Source: an uncultured Phascolarctobacterium sp. (lineage in GTDB: Bacteria > Bacillota > Negativicutes > Acidaminococcales > Acidaminococcaceae). Taken from it: a stretch of 17,872 bases of DNA. Shown piece after piece: positions 9,345 through 16,027 of the stretch. The position numbers and the translations under genes were made by a program. The notes under the pieces were generated by a model that worked only from the letters and a program-made list of their open reading frames with translations, was not told the DNA's origin and made no database searches. The DNA lies in the NCBI GenBank assembly GCA_900547415.1, contig URGS01000033.1:1-17872 (forward strand). Reading direction: 5' to 3'. Numbering within the stretch: the stretch's first letter is position 1; the number at the start of each line of letters is the position of its first letter.

Positions 9345-9503
9345 ATGGCAAAATGGGTATGTGATATCTGCGGTTACGTATATGATCCCGAAGTTGGCGA
9401 TCCGGATAACGGTGTTGCAGCAGGCACTGCTTGGGAAGATGTTCCTGAGGATTGGGTTTGCCCCCTGTGTGCAGTAGGCAAGGATAACTTCAGCCAACAA
9501 TAA
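9345..9503 (+). CDS. Rubredoxin
   Basis: This is a 52-residue one-electron carrier with a single Fe(Cys)4 centre, used in anaerobes for electron transfer and oxygen or peroxide detoxification. The sequence begins MAKWVCDICGYVYDPEVGDP and ends in a WVCPLCAVGKDNFSQQ-type tail. Cys6, Cys9, Cys39 and Cys42 form the two C-x2-C ligand pairs, and the conserved aromatic residues (Trp4, Tyr11, Tyr13, Trp30, Trp37, Phe49) are present. AAAGGAG sits 10 nt before the ATG. It has its own promoter and a strong terminator, so it is probably monocistronic. Its redox partner (for example a rubrerythrin or flavodiiron protein) is not in the window. Confidence 0.97.
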   Translation: MAKWVCDICGYVYDPEVGDPDNGVAAGTAWEDVPEDWVCPLCAVGKDNFSQQ

Positions 9504-9517
9504 TTTGCAAATTTAAG

Positions 9518-9563
9518 AGGCGCTCTGAGTGTAGAAAATCTTTCCTCACTTGGAGCGCTTTTT
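9518..9563 (+). terminator. Rho-independent terminator after rubredoxin
   Basis: Arms 9520-9531 and 9547-9558 pair over 12 bp with two wobbles. An inner GAAA/TTTC stem closes on ATC, and a T5 run (9559-9563) follows with a further T6 nearby. It lies 16 nt after the rubredoxin stop. Confidence 0.88.
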
Positions 9564-9831
9564 GCGTCCTTTTTTAGAAAGTAAAAGTGCAGACGTTAGA
9601 AAAAATATAGCTGATATTAGTCATGCCTATATTGATAATATAAGTATAAATGGCAGTCATTTTCTATCAAAGATTACGAGTGAGGATGACGATTATAGTA
9701 AAAGTGGAAATGTTTTAGACAGTAGTGCTTTTGTTAGTGATGTTGTATTTATTTGGAGACATTGTGCTAATCATCTTTTATCTGTCTATACGGGATTAAT
9801 TACATGAGCAGAGCTATGACCTCTCATACAA
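9564..9831. other. AT-rich spacer, no confident gene
   Basis: This tract between the rubredoxin terminator and the EamA promoter is markedly AT-rich. One open frame of about 85 codons (9550-9807) opens with TTG inside the terminator arm, lacks a ribosome binding site, and its product resembles nothing I recognise. A decayed gene remnant is possible but unproven. Confidence 0.5.
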
Positions 9832-9860
9832 TAGACAAACTAAAAAGTATCTGTTAAAAT
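9832..9860 (+). promoter_or_regulatory. Sigma-A promoter for the EamA transporter
   Basis: TAGACA (9832-9837), a 17-nt spacer, then TAAAAT (9855-9860) preceded by TGT (extended -10). The leader to the ATG at 9935 is about 70 nt and contains AGGAGG at 9915-9920. Confidence 0.6.
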
Positions 9861-9934
9861 AGGCCACGGAAAATTTTAAGCTTTTCAAATGCAGTAATAT
9901 TTTAAAATATAATCAGGAGGAAATAGTTTCGATT

Positions 9935-10843
9935 ATGGAACGAATTTACGACATTATGCCCATTGTTTCTGGAATCTGTTTTGGGTCTGCAGGAATTTTT
10001 GTGCGGGAATTAAGTGAAAACATGAACAGTACATCCATTATTTCATCACGAATAATATTAGCTATTTTTCTTCTTGGATTATGGATTGCTGTCAATTATC
10101 CGATGTATTTTAGGATAAAGCTAAAAGATAGTTGGATTTTTGCTGGAGCAGGTATTCTTGGAACATTGGGATTAAACCTATGTTATAATTTTTCAATTAA
10201 TGAACTCTCCCTTTCGCTGGCTGCAGTATTAATAGCCTTGGCTCCAATTTTTGTGATTGTTTTTGCCTTTTTTCTTTTTGGTGAAGTAATTAGTAAAAAG
10301 AAGATTATCAGTATTATTTTTGCCTTGGTTGGATGTGCTCTGACTAGTGGAGTTTTTGAAAATAATACAAGCATGCATTGGACTTGGATTGGTATTTTGG
10401 CAGGAAGTGCAAGCGCAGTTTTTTATGCACTATACAGTATATTTTCCAAAGTAGGAATGGAGAGAAGGTATCCGGCACTTACAATTACCTTTTATAGTAT
10501 GTTAGTAATTGCCATTACTCTGCTGCCGTTTACTCAGTGGGAAAATATTGCTAATTATGTTGCTGCTAATCCCATAAGAAATACACTGTTCATGGTGATG
10601 CATTCCTTATGTACAGCAGTGTGTCCCTATGCTTTTTATACTGTAGCACTGGACCATATGGAGGCAGGAAAGGCGTCGATTCTTTGTTCTTGCGAACCAG
10701 TTGCGGCAATGTTATTTGGCCTTTTCTTTTTTGGAGAAATTCCAACAGTTCTTTCTGTCACGGGACTTGTAATTGTATTGTTGGCACTTGCCCTGCTTGT
10801 GCTTTCGGATAAAAAGCAGGCAGTGATGGCGAGAAATGAATAA
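9935..10843 (+). CDS. EamA/DMT-family membrane transporter (RhaT/YdcZ-like)
   Basis: This is a 302-residue inner-membrane protein of the drug/metabolite transporter superfamily, which exports or takes up small metabolites; the substrate cannot be predicted. It shows about ten hydrophobic segments in two EamA repeats of about 130 residues each. The first runs from PIVSGICFGSAGIFVREL to the segment near FALVGCALTSGVF. The second runs from WIGILAGSASAVFYALYSIFSKV to SVTGLVIVLLALALLVL. Each repeat holds the typical helix-end pattern (APIFVIVFAFFLFGE; CEPVAAMLFGLFFFGE). The start is supported by AGGAGG, although the 14-nt spacing is long. Base and codon use differ from the flanks: AT-rich, with GGA glycine and ATT/TTT common. 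This suggests later acquisition. It is monocistronic between two terminators. Confidence 0.93.
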   Translation: MERIYDIMPIVSGICFGSAGIFVRELSENMNSTSIISSRIILAIFLLGLWIAVNYPMYFRIKLKDSWIFAGAGILGTLGLNLCYNFSINELSLSLAAVLIALAPIFVIVFAFFLFGEVISKKKIISIIFALVGCALTSGVFENNTSMHWTWIGILAGSASAVFYALYSIFSKVGMERRYPALTITFYSMLVIAITLLPFTQWENIANYVAANPIRNTLFMVMHSLCTAVCPYAFYTVALDHMEAGKASILCSCEPVAAMLFGLFFFGEIPTVLSVTGLVIVLLALALLVLSDKKQAVMARNE

Positions 10844-10862
10844 CTTCAAATTTGGCATATAA

Positions 10863-10896
10863 AAAACGTGTACACTCAGTAGAGTATACACGTTTT
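10863..10896. terminator. Bidirectional terminator between convergent eamA and lptA-like genes
   Basis: The hairpin arms 10863-10877 and 10882-10896 pair over 15 bp around the AGTA loop. On the plus strand there is one C-A mismatch; on the minus strand that pair becomes a G-U wobble. The minus-strand version also runs into a T6 tract, so it is the better terminator for the minus-strand gene. On the plus strand the tail is TTTTACTTTT. Confidence 0.85.
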
Positions 10897-10915
10897 ACTT
10901 TTCTAGTTATTCAAT

Positions 10916-11491
10916 TTAGGCAGCCTTTTCTACAGCTTGGGCTTCTGCTCTGGCAGATGGATTTTGAACTGCAGACTGAGACTTAGACTGTGGAGCAGCT
11001 TCTGCAGGTTTTGCTCCTACAAAGCTTTTGTTAAGTACGTTGTAGGTTACTGCTTCCTTCTGAGGGACGCCGTTAACCTTGACGTTGCCTTCAAAGTTGG
11101 CCAGCTTTGTTTTCCAGTTAAAGGAGCCATTGTCAGCACTGATGATTACTGCACCTGTAACAAAGCTGCAGTTACCGGTAACGTAGGCAGTGTGTGTTTT
11201 GTGATAAACATCAACTTTGTCGCAATGGAATTTAAGGTCATCATAGGTAAGAGTGATGTTTCCTTGACCATGAACCTCAAGCTTATAAAGGGAAACCATG
11301 GTTTGGTCACCAGTAATGGTAAGCATTGTATCGTGGGCAGGAAACTGTACATAAACATTGCCCTGCAGGTCATACACGCCTGTAAGAGGATTAAAGGTAC
11401 GTGTATCGCTTTTAATAACAGGCTCAGCCGCCAGACACAGACTGGGAATGAGCATTATAATTGCTGTAATCAGAATAAGAAGCTTTTTCAT
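10916..11491 (-). CDS. Secreted LptA/OstA-like lipopolysaccharide-transport family protein
   Basis: This is a 191-residue protein with a Sec signal peptide (MKKLLILITAIIMLIPSLCLA, probable cleavage before AEPV). The following roughly 130 residues are rich in short beta strands of the OstA/LptA type (FNPLTGVYDLQGNVYVQF, LEVHGQGNITLTYDDLKFHCDKVDVYHKTHTAYVTGNCSFV, GSFNWKTKLANFEGNVKVNG). Known LptA proteins form a beta-jellyroll bridge that carries LPS across the periplasm. The last 30 residues are a low-complexity Ala/Pro/Gln/Ser tail. GAGG (plus coordinates 11500-11503) precedes the ATG by 8 nt. It stands alone, with no lptB, lptC or kdo genes beside it, so it may be a paralogue rather than the main LptA. 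The family call rests on pattern recognition; an outer-membrane organism is implied. Confidence 0.75.
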   Translation of the reverse strand: MKKLLILITAIIMLIPSLCLAAEPVIKSDTRTFNPLTGVYDLQGNVYVQFPAHDTMLTITGDQTMVSLYKLEVHGQGNITLTYDDLKFHCDKVDVYHKTHTAYVTGNCSFVTGAVIISADNGSFNWKTKLANFEGNVKVNGVPQKEAVTYNVLNKSFVGAKPAEAAPQSKSQSAVQNPSARAEAQAVEKAA

Positions 11492-11546
11492 CGTAATTAC
11501 CTCATAAATTGTATGGGAAATGAACTTGATTTTTAGCGTACCATAT

Positions 11547-11575
11547 ATTATAGTATTTTTTTATAGTCACTGCAA
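11547..11575 (-). promoter_or_regulatory. Sigma-A promoter for the lptA-like gene
   Basis: Read on the minus strand: TTGCAG (plus 11570-11575), exactly 17 nt, then TATAAT (plus 11547-11552). The leader to the ATG at 11491 is about 50 nt. Confidence 0.7.
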
Positions 11576-11592
11576 TAGGAAAAAGGAATAAT
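11564..11592 (+). promoter_or_regulatory. Possible promoter for dnaG-rpoD
   Basis: TAGTCA (11564-11569), 17 nt, AATAAT (11587-11592). Its -35 abuts the -35 of the divergent lptA-like promoter. This is a weaker match than its divergent partner; the leader to ATG 11678 would be about 80 nt. Confidence 0.4.
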
Positions 11593-11677
11593 TTTAGAAT
11601 TTTTCAAGAAAAAAAGAGGATTTTACCAATATACATTGAATATAGAGAATGTACCGAATATTGTGGAGGCAAAAAGT

Positions 11678-13456
11678 ATGAGTGTTAACGAGGAGTATGA
11701 AAATTTCAAAGAGCGTGTGCGTAGTACTGCGAACATCGTTGAAGTTATTTCAAGCTATGTAACACTCAAGAAGCGCGGTCATAAATATTGGGGATGCTGC
11801 CCCTTCCATGGTGAAAAAACACCATCCTTTTCGGTGGATCCGTCTAAGAATATGTTTTATTGCTTTGGTTGTCACGAGGGTGGAGATATCTTCAAGTTTA
11901 TTATGAAGAGCGAAAACTGTGGCTTTGTTGACGCGTTGAAGCTCTTGGCCAAACGCTATGGAGTGCCTGTTCCGGAGCGCCAGAAAACGGCGGCGGAAAT
12001 AAAAAGGGAGCAGAAAAATAAGCGTATTTATGATACTAATGCAATGGCGGTGCGTTTCTTTCAGGCCTGTCTTTTGAAAACAGACTATGGCAAGGAGGCT
12101 TTGGCCTATCTGAAGGGACGTGGCATTACAGAGGAAATCATAAATAGCTTTTCCATAGGCTATGCCTTGAATAACTATACGGCTCTTACGGCATCACTGG
12201 AAAGAAGGGGATTTTCCAAGGAGCTGCTCATGGAAGCAGGCCTTGCTCTAAAGGGCAAGGGTGTTTATGACAAATTCCGTAACAGGGTGATGATTCCTAT
12301 TAAGGATCCGAGAGGTCGTGTTGTAGGCTTTGGCGGACGCGTTTTAGATGACAGCACTCCCAAATATCTGAATACCGGTGAAACGGAATGGTTTAACAAA
12401 AGACATCTGCTATTTGGCTTTGATATAGCTTTGGCTGAAATTCGTAGGCAAAAGCAGGCTATAGTTGTGGAGGGCTATATGGATGCAATCAGTCTGCATG
12501 CAGTAGGGATAACCAACGTAGTAGCATCTATGGGTACAGCCTTTGCGACTGAACAGGCCAAGCTGCTTCAGAGAGCGGCGGAGGAGGTAGTTTTTTGTTA
12601 TGACAGCGATGCAGCTGGACGCAGAGCGTCAGTACGTGCCGTAAGTATTGCCAGAGAGGCAGGCCTAAGGGTGCGTGTAGCAGCAGTTCCGGATGGCAAG
12701 GATCCTGATGAATATATTAGACATTATGGCAAAGATGGATTTATTCAGGTGATAAAAAATGCGCAAAATGGCATTGATTTTCAGATGAATGAAACAATAA
12801 GTCAAAATAATGTTACAAATTTAGCAGGAAAAGTTGAGGCTGTGTCGAATATACTACCATTCCTATTAGAATGTAAAAATGAGATTGAGATAGCTGAACA
12901 TATCAGACGGCTGGCTCAAAGGCTTACTATTGACGAGGGCTTGATTACAGAGGAGTTTAGGAAGGTCGCACGCAAAGGAGCGACAAAAATGGAGAGAGTT
13001 CCTGTACAAGCACCTGTACAACGCAGCAACAGCGCTGAACAACAGGCCGAAGCAATGCTTTTGGCCGTGCTGCTGGAGCAGCCTGGAAAGGCGTTGGACT
13101 GTGTTGATATTGTTGATAATGTAGGCTTTAGTAATCCTGTCTATGGGCAGATTTTCCGATTACTTTTAGAGCAGTCACATAACACCCCTGCTGATATGGA
13201 TATGCTATACGATAGTCTGGATGCTGACGCTGCTTCTGTGCTTGCAGGAATCGTTTCCCGGCATAACCCGGAAGGTGACAGAGCGATGATTATGAACGAT
13301 TGCCTGAGGCAAATGCAGCGTCTGTATCTGGAAAAAGAGTACGAGAAGCATTGTCAGTTAGCTGAGCAATATGAGAAAACAGCTGATGCGCGATTTATGG
13401 ACGAGTTAATGGAGAGTCAAAGGATCAAGAATGAAATCAAAAAACTCTACAGATAA
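11678..13456 (+). CDS. dnaG: DNA primase DnaG
   Basis: DnaG synthesises RNA primers for Okazaki fragments and leading-strand start, acting with the DnaB helicase at the fork. I choose ATG 11678 (592 residues), which has GGAGG 8 nt upstream, over the in-frame TTG at 11636, which has none. The CHC2 zinc-binding domain has Cys41, His44, Cys62 and Cys65 (CPFH and CFGC). The RNA-polymerase core includes PRGRVVGFGGRVL near 211-223. The Toprim metal site has Glu265 (VVEGYMD), Asp309 and Asp311 (YDSDAAG), with DPDE at 342-345. The C-terminal roughly 150 residues would be the helicase-interacting domain and are poorly conserved, as usual. The gene is followed 37 bp later by rpoD, the classic dnaG-rpoD order of the macromolecular-synthesis operon. 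Confidence 0.97.
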   Translation: MSVNEEYENFKERVRSTANIVEVISSYVTLKKRGHKYWGCCPFHGEKTPSFSVDPSKNMFYCFGCHEGGDIFKFIMKSENCGFVDALKLLAKRYGVPVPERQKTAAEIKREQKNKRIYDTNAMAVRFFQACLLKTDYGKEALAYLKGRGITEEIINSFSIGYALNNYTALTASLERRGFSKELLMEAGLALKGKGVYDKFRNRVMIPIKDPRGRVVGFGGRVLDDSTPKYLNTGETEWFNKRHLLFGFDIALAEIRRQKQAIVVEGYMDAISLHAVGITNVVASMGTAFATEQAKLLQRAAEEVVFCYDSDAAGRRASVRAVSIAREAGLRVRVAAVPDGKDPDEYIRHYGKDGFIQVIKNAQNGIDFQMNETISQNNVTNLAGKVEAVSNILPFLLECKNEIEIAEHIRRLAQRLTIDEGLITEEFRKVARKGATKMERVPVQAPVQRSNSAEQQAEAMLLAVLLEQPGKALDCVDIVDNVGFSNPVYGQIFRLLLEQSHNTPADMDMLYDSLDADAASVLAGIVSRHNPEGDRAMIMNDCLRQMQRLYLEKEYEKHCQLAEQYEKTADARFMDELMESQRIKNEIKKLYR

Positions 13457-13493
13457 TAAATTGAATAAGAAAGAATTGGAGGGAGGGGACACC

Positions 13494-15095
13494 ATGGCGA
13501 ACGATACTAATAAATTAACACAAGAGCATATTGATGAGCTTGTAGCTAAGGGTAAGGCTAAGAACGGTGTTCTCACCTATGCAGACGTGACCAAGGCTAT
13601 TAAGACTTTGGATGTTACTCCTGATGATATTGAGCACCTGTATGATGCTATAATTTCCAAGGGCATTACCTTGTCTGATGACGAGGAGGATGACGATATT
13701 ATGCCGGTTGTTGATGGCAATGCTGACGATAATGATGAAATCAGCGAAGCTGAGCTGGCAAATATGAGCGTTCCTGAGGGCGTCAATATTGATGACCCGG
13801 TACGTATGTACCTGAAGGAAATTGGTCGCGTTCCCCTGCTGGTAGGCGAGGACGAGATTAAGCTGGCAAAACGTATGGATAAGGGCAGACAGGCTGACCG
13901 TATTCTGCGTGGCAAGAAAATTGCTTTAGAGGCTCCTGTATTCAGTGGTACTGAAAATACTAAAGAGCTTTTGGATATGTATGATAAATACATGGCGGAT
14001 GAGTGGCATATGACCACTATGCGCTCTGTTTTCAAGGTTGCAGACCTTATTAAAAGGCGTCAGCTGGAATGCAATCCTTATACAATTGATGATTATCAGG
14101 ATTTGATTTTTGAATTTACTCGTGACGAGCGTCTGCATCTGCAGCGTTTGATGGTTGAGCAAAAAACTCTGATTCCTGATTGCGAGCGACTTGTTGTAGA
14201 CAAGCCTACCAGTGATAAAGACCTGCATTTCCTTTATCAGCTGAATGCATTGCTGGAGGAAATCAAGACCCGTATTGGTGACGGTCGTGAGCAGGATGCT
14301 GCTGTAATCGATAAATATATGGATATGGAGGATGAGTATAAAAAGCTTCTCAAGGCTGTACGTCAACAGGGCGAGGATGCTAAAAAATGCTTGTCCGAAG
14401 CTAACCTGCGTCTGGTTGTAAGTATTGCTAAGCGTTATGTTGGCAGAGGTATGCTGTTCCTTGATTTGATTCAAGAGGGCAATTTGGGCTTGATTAAGGC
14501 TGTTGAAAAGTTTGACTACAATAAGGGCTTTAAATTCAGTACCTATGCTACCTGGTGGATTCGTCAGGCAATTACCCGTGCTATTGCAGATCAGGCACGT
14601 ACAATCCGTATTCCGGTACATATGGTTGAAACTATTAATAAGCTTATTCGCGTTTCCCGTCAACTGCTTCAGGAGCTGGGCCGTGAGCCTCAGCCTGAGG
14701 AAATTGCTAAGGAAATGGATACCTCCGTTGATAGAGTTCGTGAAATTATGAAGATTGCTCAAGAGCCTGTTTCTCTGGAAACTCCTATTGGTGAAGAGGA
14801 AGATTCTCATTTAGGAGATTTTATTGAAGACCAGGATGCGCCGGCTCCTGCTGATGCTGCATCCTTTACTCTGCTGCGTGAACAGTTGGAGGAGGTTCTG
14901 GAAACTCTTACAGTTCGTGAAAAACGTGTTCTGGAGCTGCGCTTTGGCCTTGAGGATGGACGTTCCCGTACACTGGAAGAGGTTGGTCAGCACTTTGGCG
15001 TAACACGTGAACGTATTCGTCAAATTGAAGCGAAGGCTCTGCGCAAGCTGCGTCATCCTAGCAGAAGCAAACGTTTGAAGGACTTTTTGGAATAG
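13494..15095 (+). CDS. rpoD: Primary sigma factor RpoD/SigA with large region 1.2-2.1 insertion
   Basis: This is the housekeeping sigma factor that directs RNA polymerase to -35/-10 promoters. ATG 13494 (533 residues) follows GGAGGGAGGGG at 5 nt spacing. An upstream in-frame ATG at 13431 lies inside dnaG with a weaker AAAGGAT site and is the less likely start. Region 1.1-like residues 7-60 are followed by an acidic linker (61-90) and region 1.2 (DDPVRMYLKEIGRVPLL, 100-116). After residue 130 comes about 160 residues of non-conserved sequence. Region 2 follows (EANLRLVVSIAKRYVGRGM, 302-320; FSTYATWWIRQAI, 348-360), then region 3 (to about 440) and region 4 (TLEEVGQHFGVTRERIRQIE, 493-512), ending RSKRLKDFLE. 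Bacillus SigA is about 370 residues and lacks this insertion. The tRNA promoter begins 3 bp after the stop, with no intervening terminator. Confidence 0.97.
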   Translation: MANDTNKLTQEHIDELVAKGKAKNGVLTYADVTKAIKTLDVTPDDIEHLYDAIISKGITLSDDEEDDDIMPVVDGNADDNDEISEAELANMSVPEGVNIDDPVRMYLKEIGRVPLLVGEDEIKLAKRMDKGRQADRILRGKKIALEAPVFSGTENTKELLDMYDKYMADEWHMTTMRSVFKVADLIKRRQLECNPYTIDDYQDLIFEFTRDERLHLQRLMVEQKTLIPDCERLVVDKPTSDKDLHFLYQLNALLEEIKTRIGDGREQDAAVIDKYMDMEDEYKKLLKAVRQQGEDAKKCLSEANLRLVVSIAKRYVGRGMLFLDLIQEGNLGLIKAVEKFDYNKGFKFSTYATWWIRQAITRAIADQARTIRIPVHMVETINKLIRVSRQLLQELGREPQPEEIAKEMDTSVDRVREIMKIAQEPVSLETPIGEEEDSHLGDFIEDQDAPAPADAASFTLLREQLEEVLETLTVREKRVLELRFGLEDGRSRTLEEVGQHFGVTRERIRQIEAKALRKLRHPSRSKRLKDFLE

Positions 15096-15098
15096 TTA

Positions 15099-15127
15099 TT
15101 GACAAAAAGTTATATATATTATAAAAT
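15099..15127 (+). promoter_or_regulatory. Near-consensus sigma-A promoter for the CAU tRNA
   Basis: Perfect TTGACA (15099-15104), a 17-nt AT-rich spacer, TAAAAT (15122-15127). Transcription would start near 15134, about 15 nt before the mature tRNA. It begins 3 bp after the rpoD stop codon. Confidence 0.85.
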
Positions 15128-15148
15128 AATAACGTTAACTAAATGTCT

Positions 15149-15223
15149 GGGCCTATAGCTCAGTGGTAGAGCCGCCGGCTCATAACCGGCTGGTCGTAGG
15201 TTCGAACCCTACTGGGCCCACCA
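15149..15223 (+). tRNA. tRNA with CAU anticodon (elongator Met or Ile2)
   Basis: A full cloverleaf of 75 nt with encoded CCA. The 7-bp acceptor has one G-U (GGGCCTA with TGGGCCC), the D arm is GCTC/GAGC, and the anticodon stem GCCGG/CCGGC carries the loop CTCATAA (CAT at 15181-15183). The T arm is GTAGG/CCTAC with loop TTCGAAC, and the discriminator is A. Initiator tRNA is unlikely because the first acceptor pair is a normal G-C. The C4-G69 and C5-G68 acceptor pairs are features reported as TilS lysidine-synthase determinants in E. coli tRNA-Ile2, which favours an AUA-reading Ile2 tRNA. Elongator Met remains possible. Confidence 0.97.
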
Positions 15224-15286
15224 TTACTTAACTTGTGCGAACTATGATGTTTGCCGAGCTAAGAACCCATGTCAGGTGTTAATAGT

Positions 15287-15322
15287 AAGACGGTGATTGG
15301 AAATTCCAGTCACCGTCTTTTT
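15287..15322 (+). terminator. Strong Rho-independent terminator after the tRNA
   Basis: Arms 15288-15301 and 15305-15318 pair over 14 bp with one G-U wobble, closing on AAT, followed by a T run. It is 63 nt downstream of the tRNA and would end both tRNA and dnaG-rpoD readthrough transcripts. Confidence 0.92.
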
Positions 15323-15369
15323 ATGTTTCGATAAATATCTTTGTCAGTGCACGGAATTTACTAAAACTG

Positions 15370-15378
15370 TGCTATAAT
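15370..15378 (+). promoter_or_regulatory. Extended -10 promoter for the deformylase gene
   Basis: TGCTATAAT is a perfect TGn extended -10 (TATAAT 15373-15378). A TTGTCA further upstream is too distant to be its -35. TTGGAGG at 15414-15420 serves the ATG at 15430. Confidence 0.6.
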
Positions 15379-15429
15379 TTTTACATAGGCATTGGCATAA
15401 AAATATATAAGCTTTGGAGGTTAATAGCG

Positions 15430-15840
15430 ATGATTCGTGAGATAGTTCGTGATGAAGAATTTTTAGGGCGAAAGAGTGATACAGCCAGCTTTATGGACAT
15501 GGCAGTAGCTCAGGATTTGCTTGATACATTGGCTGCCCACTCTGACCGCTGCGTAGGCTTGGCGGCTAATATGATAGGTGTACGCAAGCGTATTATTGCC
15601 GTTAATTTAGGACCTGTTAATGTGGCTATGTTTAATCCTGTAATCGTTAAAAAGTCCGGAAAGTACATGACTGAGGAGGGGTGCCTTTCTTTAGAGGGAG
15701 AGCGGATGACGGCCCGTTATCAAAAGATTGTAGTAGAATATCAGGATATGAATTTTAAAAAGCAGCGCCAGACTTTCATTGATTTTCCTGCACAGATTAT
15801 TCAGCACGAAATTGACCACTGTGAAGGAATTATAATTTAA
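15430..15840 (+). CDS. def: Peptide deformylase-like protein with atypical motif I
   Basis: Peptide deformylases remove the N-formyl group from nascent proteins at the ribosome, using Fe2+ or another metal. This 136-residue protein is at the short end of the family. The metal ligands are present: Cys85 in EGCLS (motif II) and His126/His130 with catalytic Glu127 in QHEIDH (motif III). Motif I, usually G-x-G-x-A-A-x-Q-x-G, reads CVGLAANMIG at 41-50, so the conserved Gln is Met48 and the first Gly is Cys41. I recall similar GMAANMIG-type sequences annotated as deformylase in other anaerobic Firmicutes, so it may be a recognised subgroup. GGAGG lies 9 nt before the ATG, and the gene is monocistronic. 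Deformylase activity is inferred; a second, canonical Def may exist elsewhere. Confidence 0.88.
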   Translation: MIREIVRDEEFLGRKSDTASFMDMAVAQDLLDTLAAHSDRCVGLAANMIGVRKRIIAVNLGPVNVAMFNPVIVKKSGKYMTEEGCLSLEGERMTARYQKIVVEYQDMNFKKQRQTFIDFPAQIIQHEIDHCEGIII

Positions 15841-15992
15841 GCTTGTGAAAGTGGCTCGAGTGTGAAGATGCTCAGAATGTTTTTGTATTAGAAGCTATAT
15901 TGGAAATTCAATATTGAAACTGAATAAATTTTCTTATCGAAAAGCATTGCTTCATTTTTGTTCCATTCTATACAAAAAAGATGAAAAAATTC

Positions 15993-16021
15993 TTGTGCAT
16001 TGACGAAACTTATGGTATAAT
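15993..16021 (+). promoter_or_regulatory. Sigma-A promoter for rpsB-tsf
   Basis: TTGTGC (15993-15998), 17 nt, TATAAT (16016-16021) preceded by TGG (extended -10). Transcription would start near 16028, leaving a leader of about 105 nt. Confidence 0.75.
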
Positions 16022-16027
16022 ACTTCG

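Noticed and set aside
9550..9807. 85-codon open frame between rubredoxin and the transporter
   Set aside because: It opens with TTG inside the terminator stem, has no ribosome binding site, and its translation shows no recognisable family. It is kept only as a possible remnant.
11636..11677. Upstream TTG start for dnaG
   Set aside because: It has no ribosome binding site, while ATG 11678 has GGAGG at 8 nt and gives the usual primase N-terminus.
13431..13493. Upstream ATG start for rpoD inside dnaG
   Set aside because: The later ATG at 13494 has a much stronger ribosome binding site (GGAGGGAGGGG), and the extra 21 residues are not family-like.
13926..14810. 294-codon antisense frame opposite rpoD
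   Set aside because: It lies wholly within a conserved gene on the other strand, and its product shows no domain.
15901..15918. ATATTG/CAATAT inverted repeat after the deformylase gene
   Set aside because: The stem is only 6 bp and AT-rich, with no T run after it, so it is not supported as a terminator or operator.
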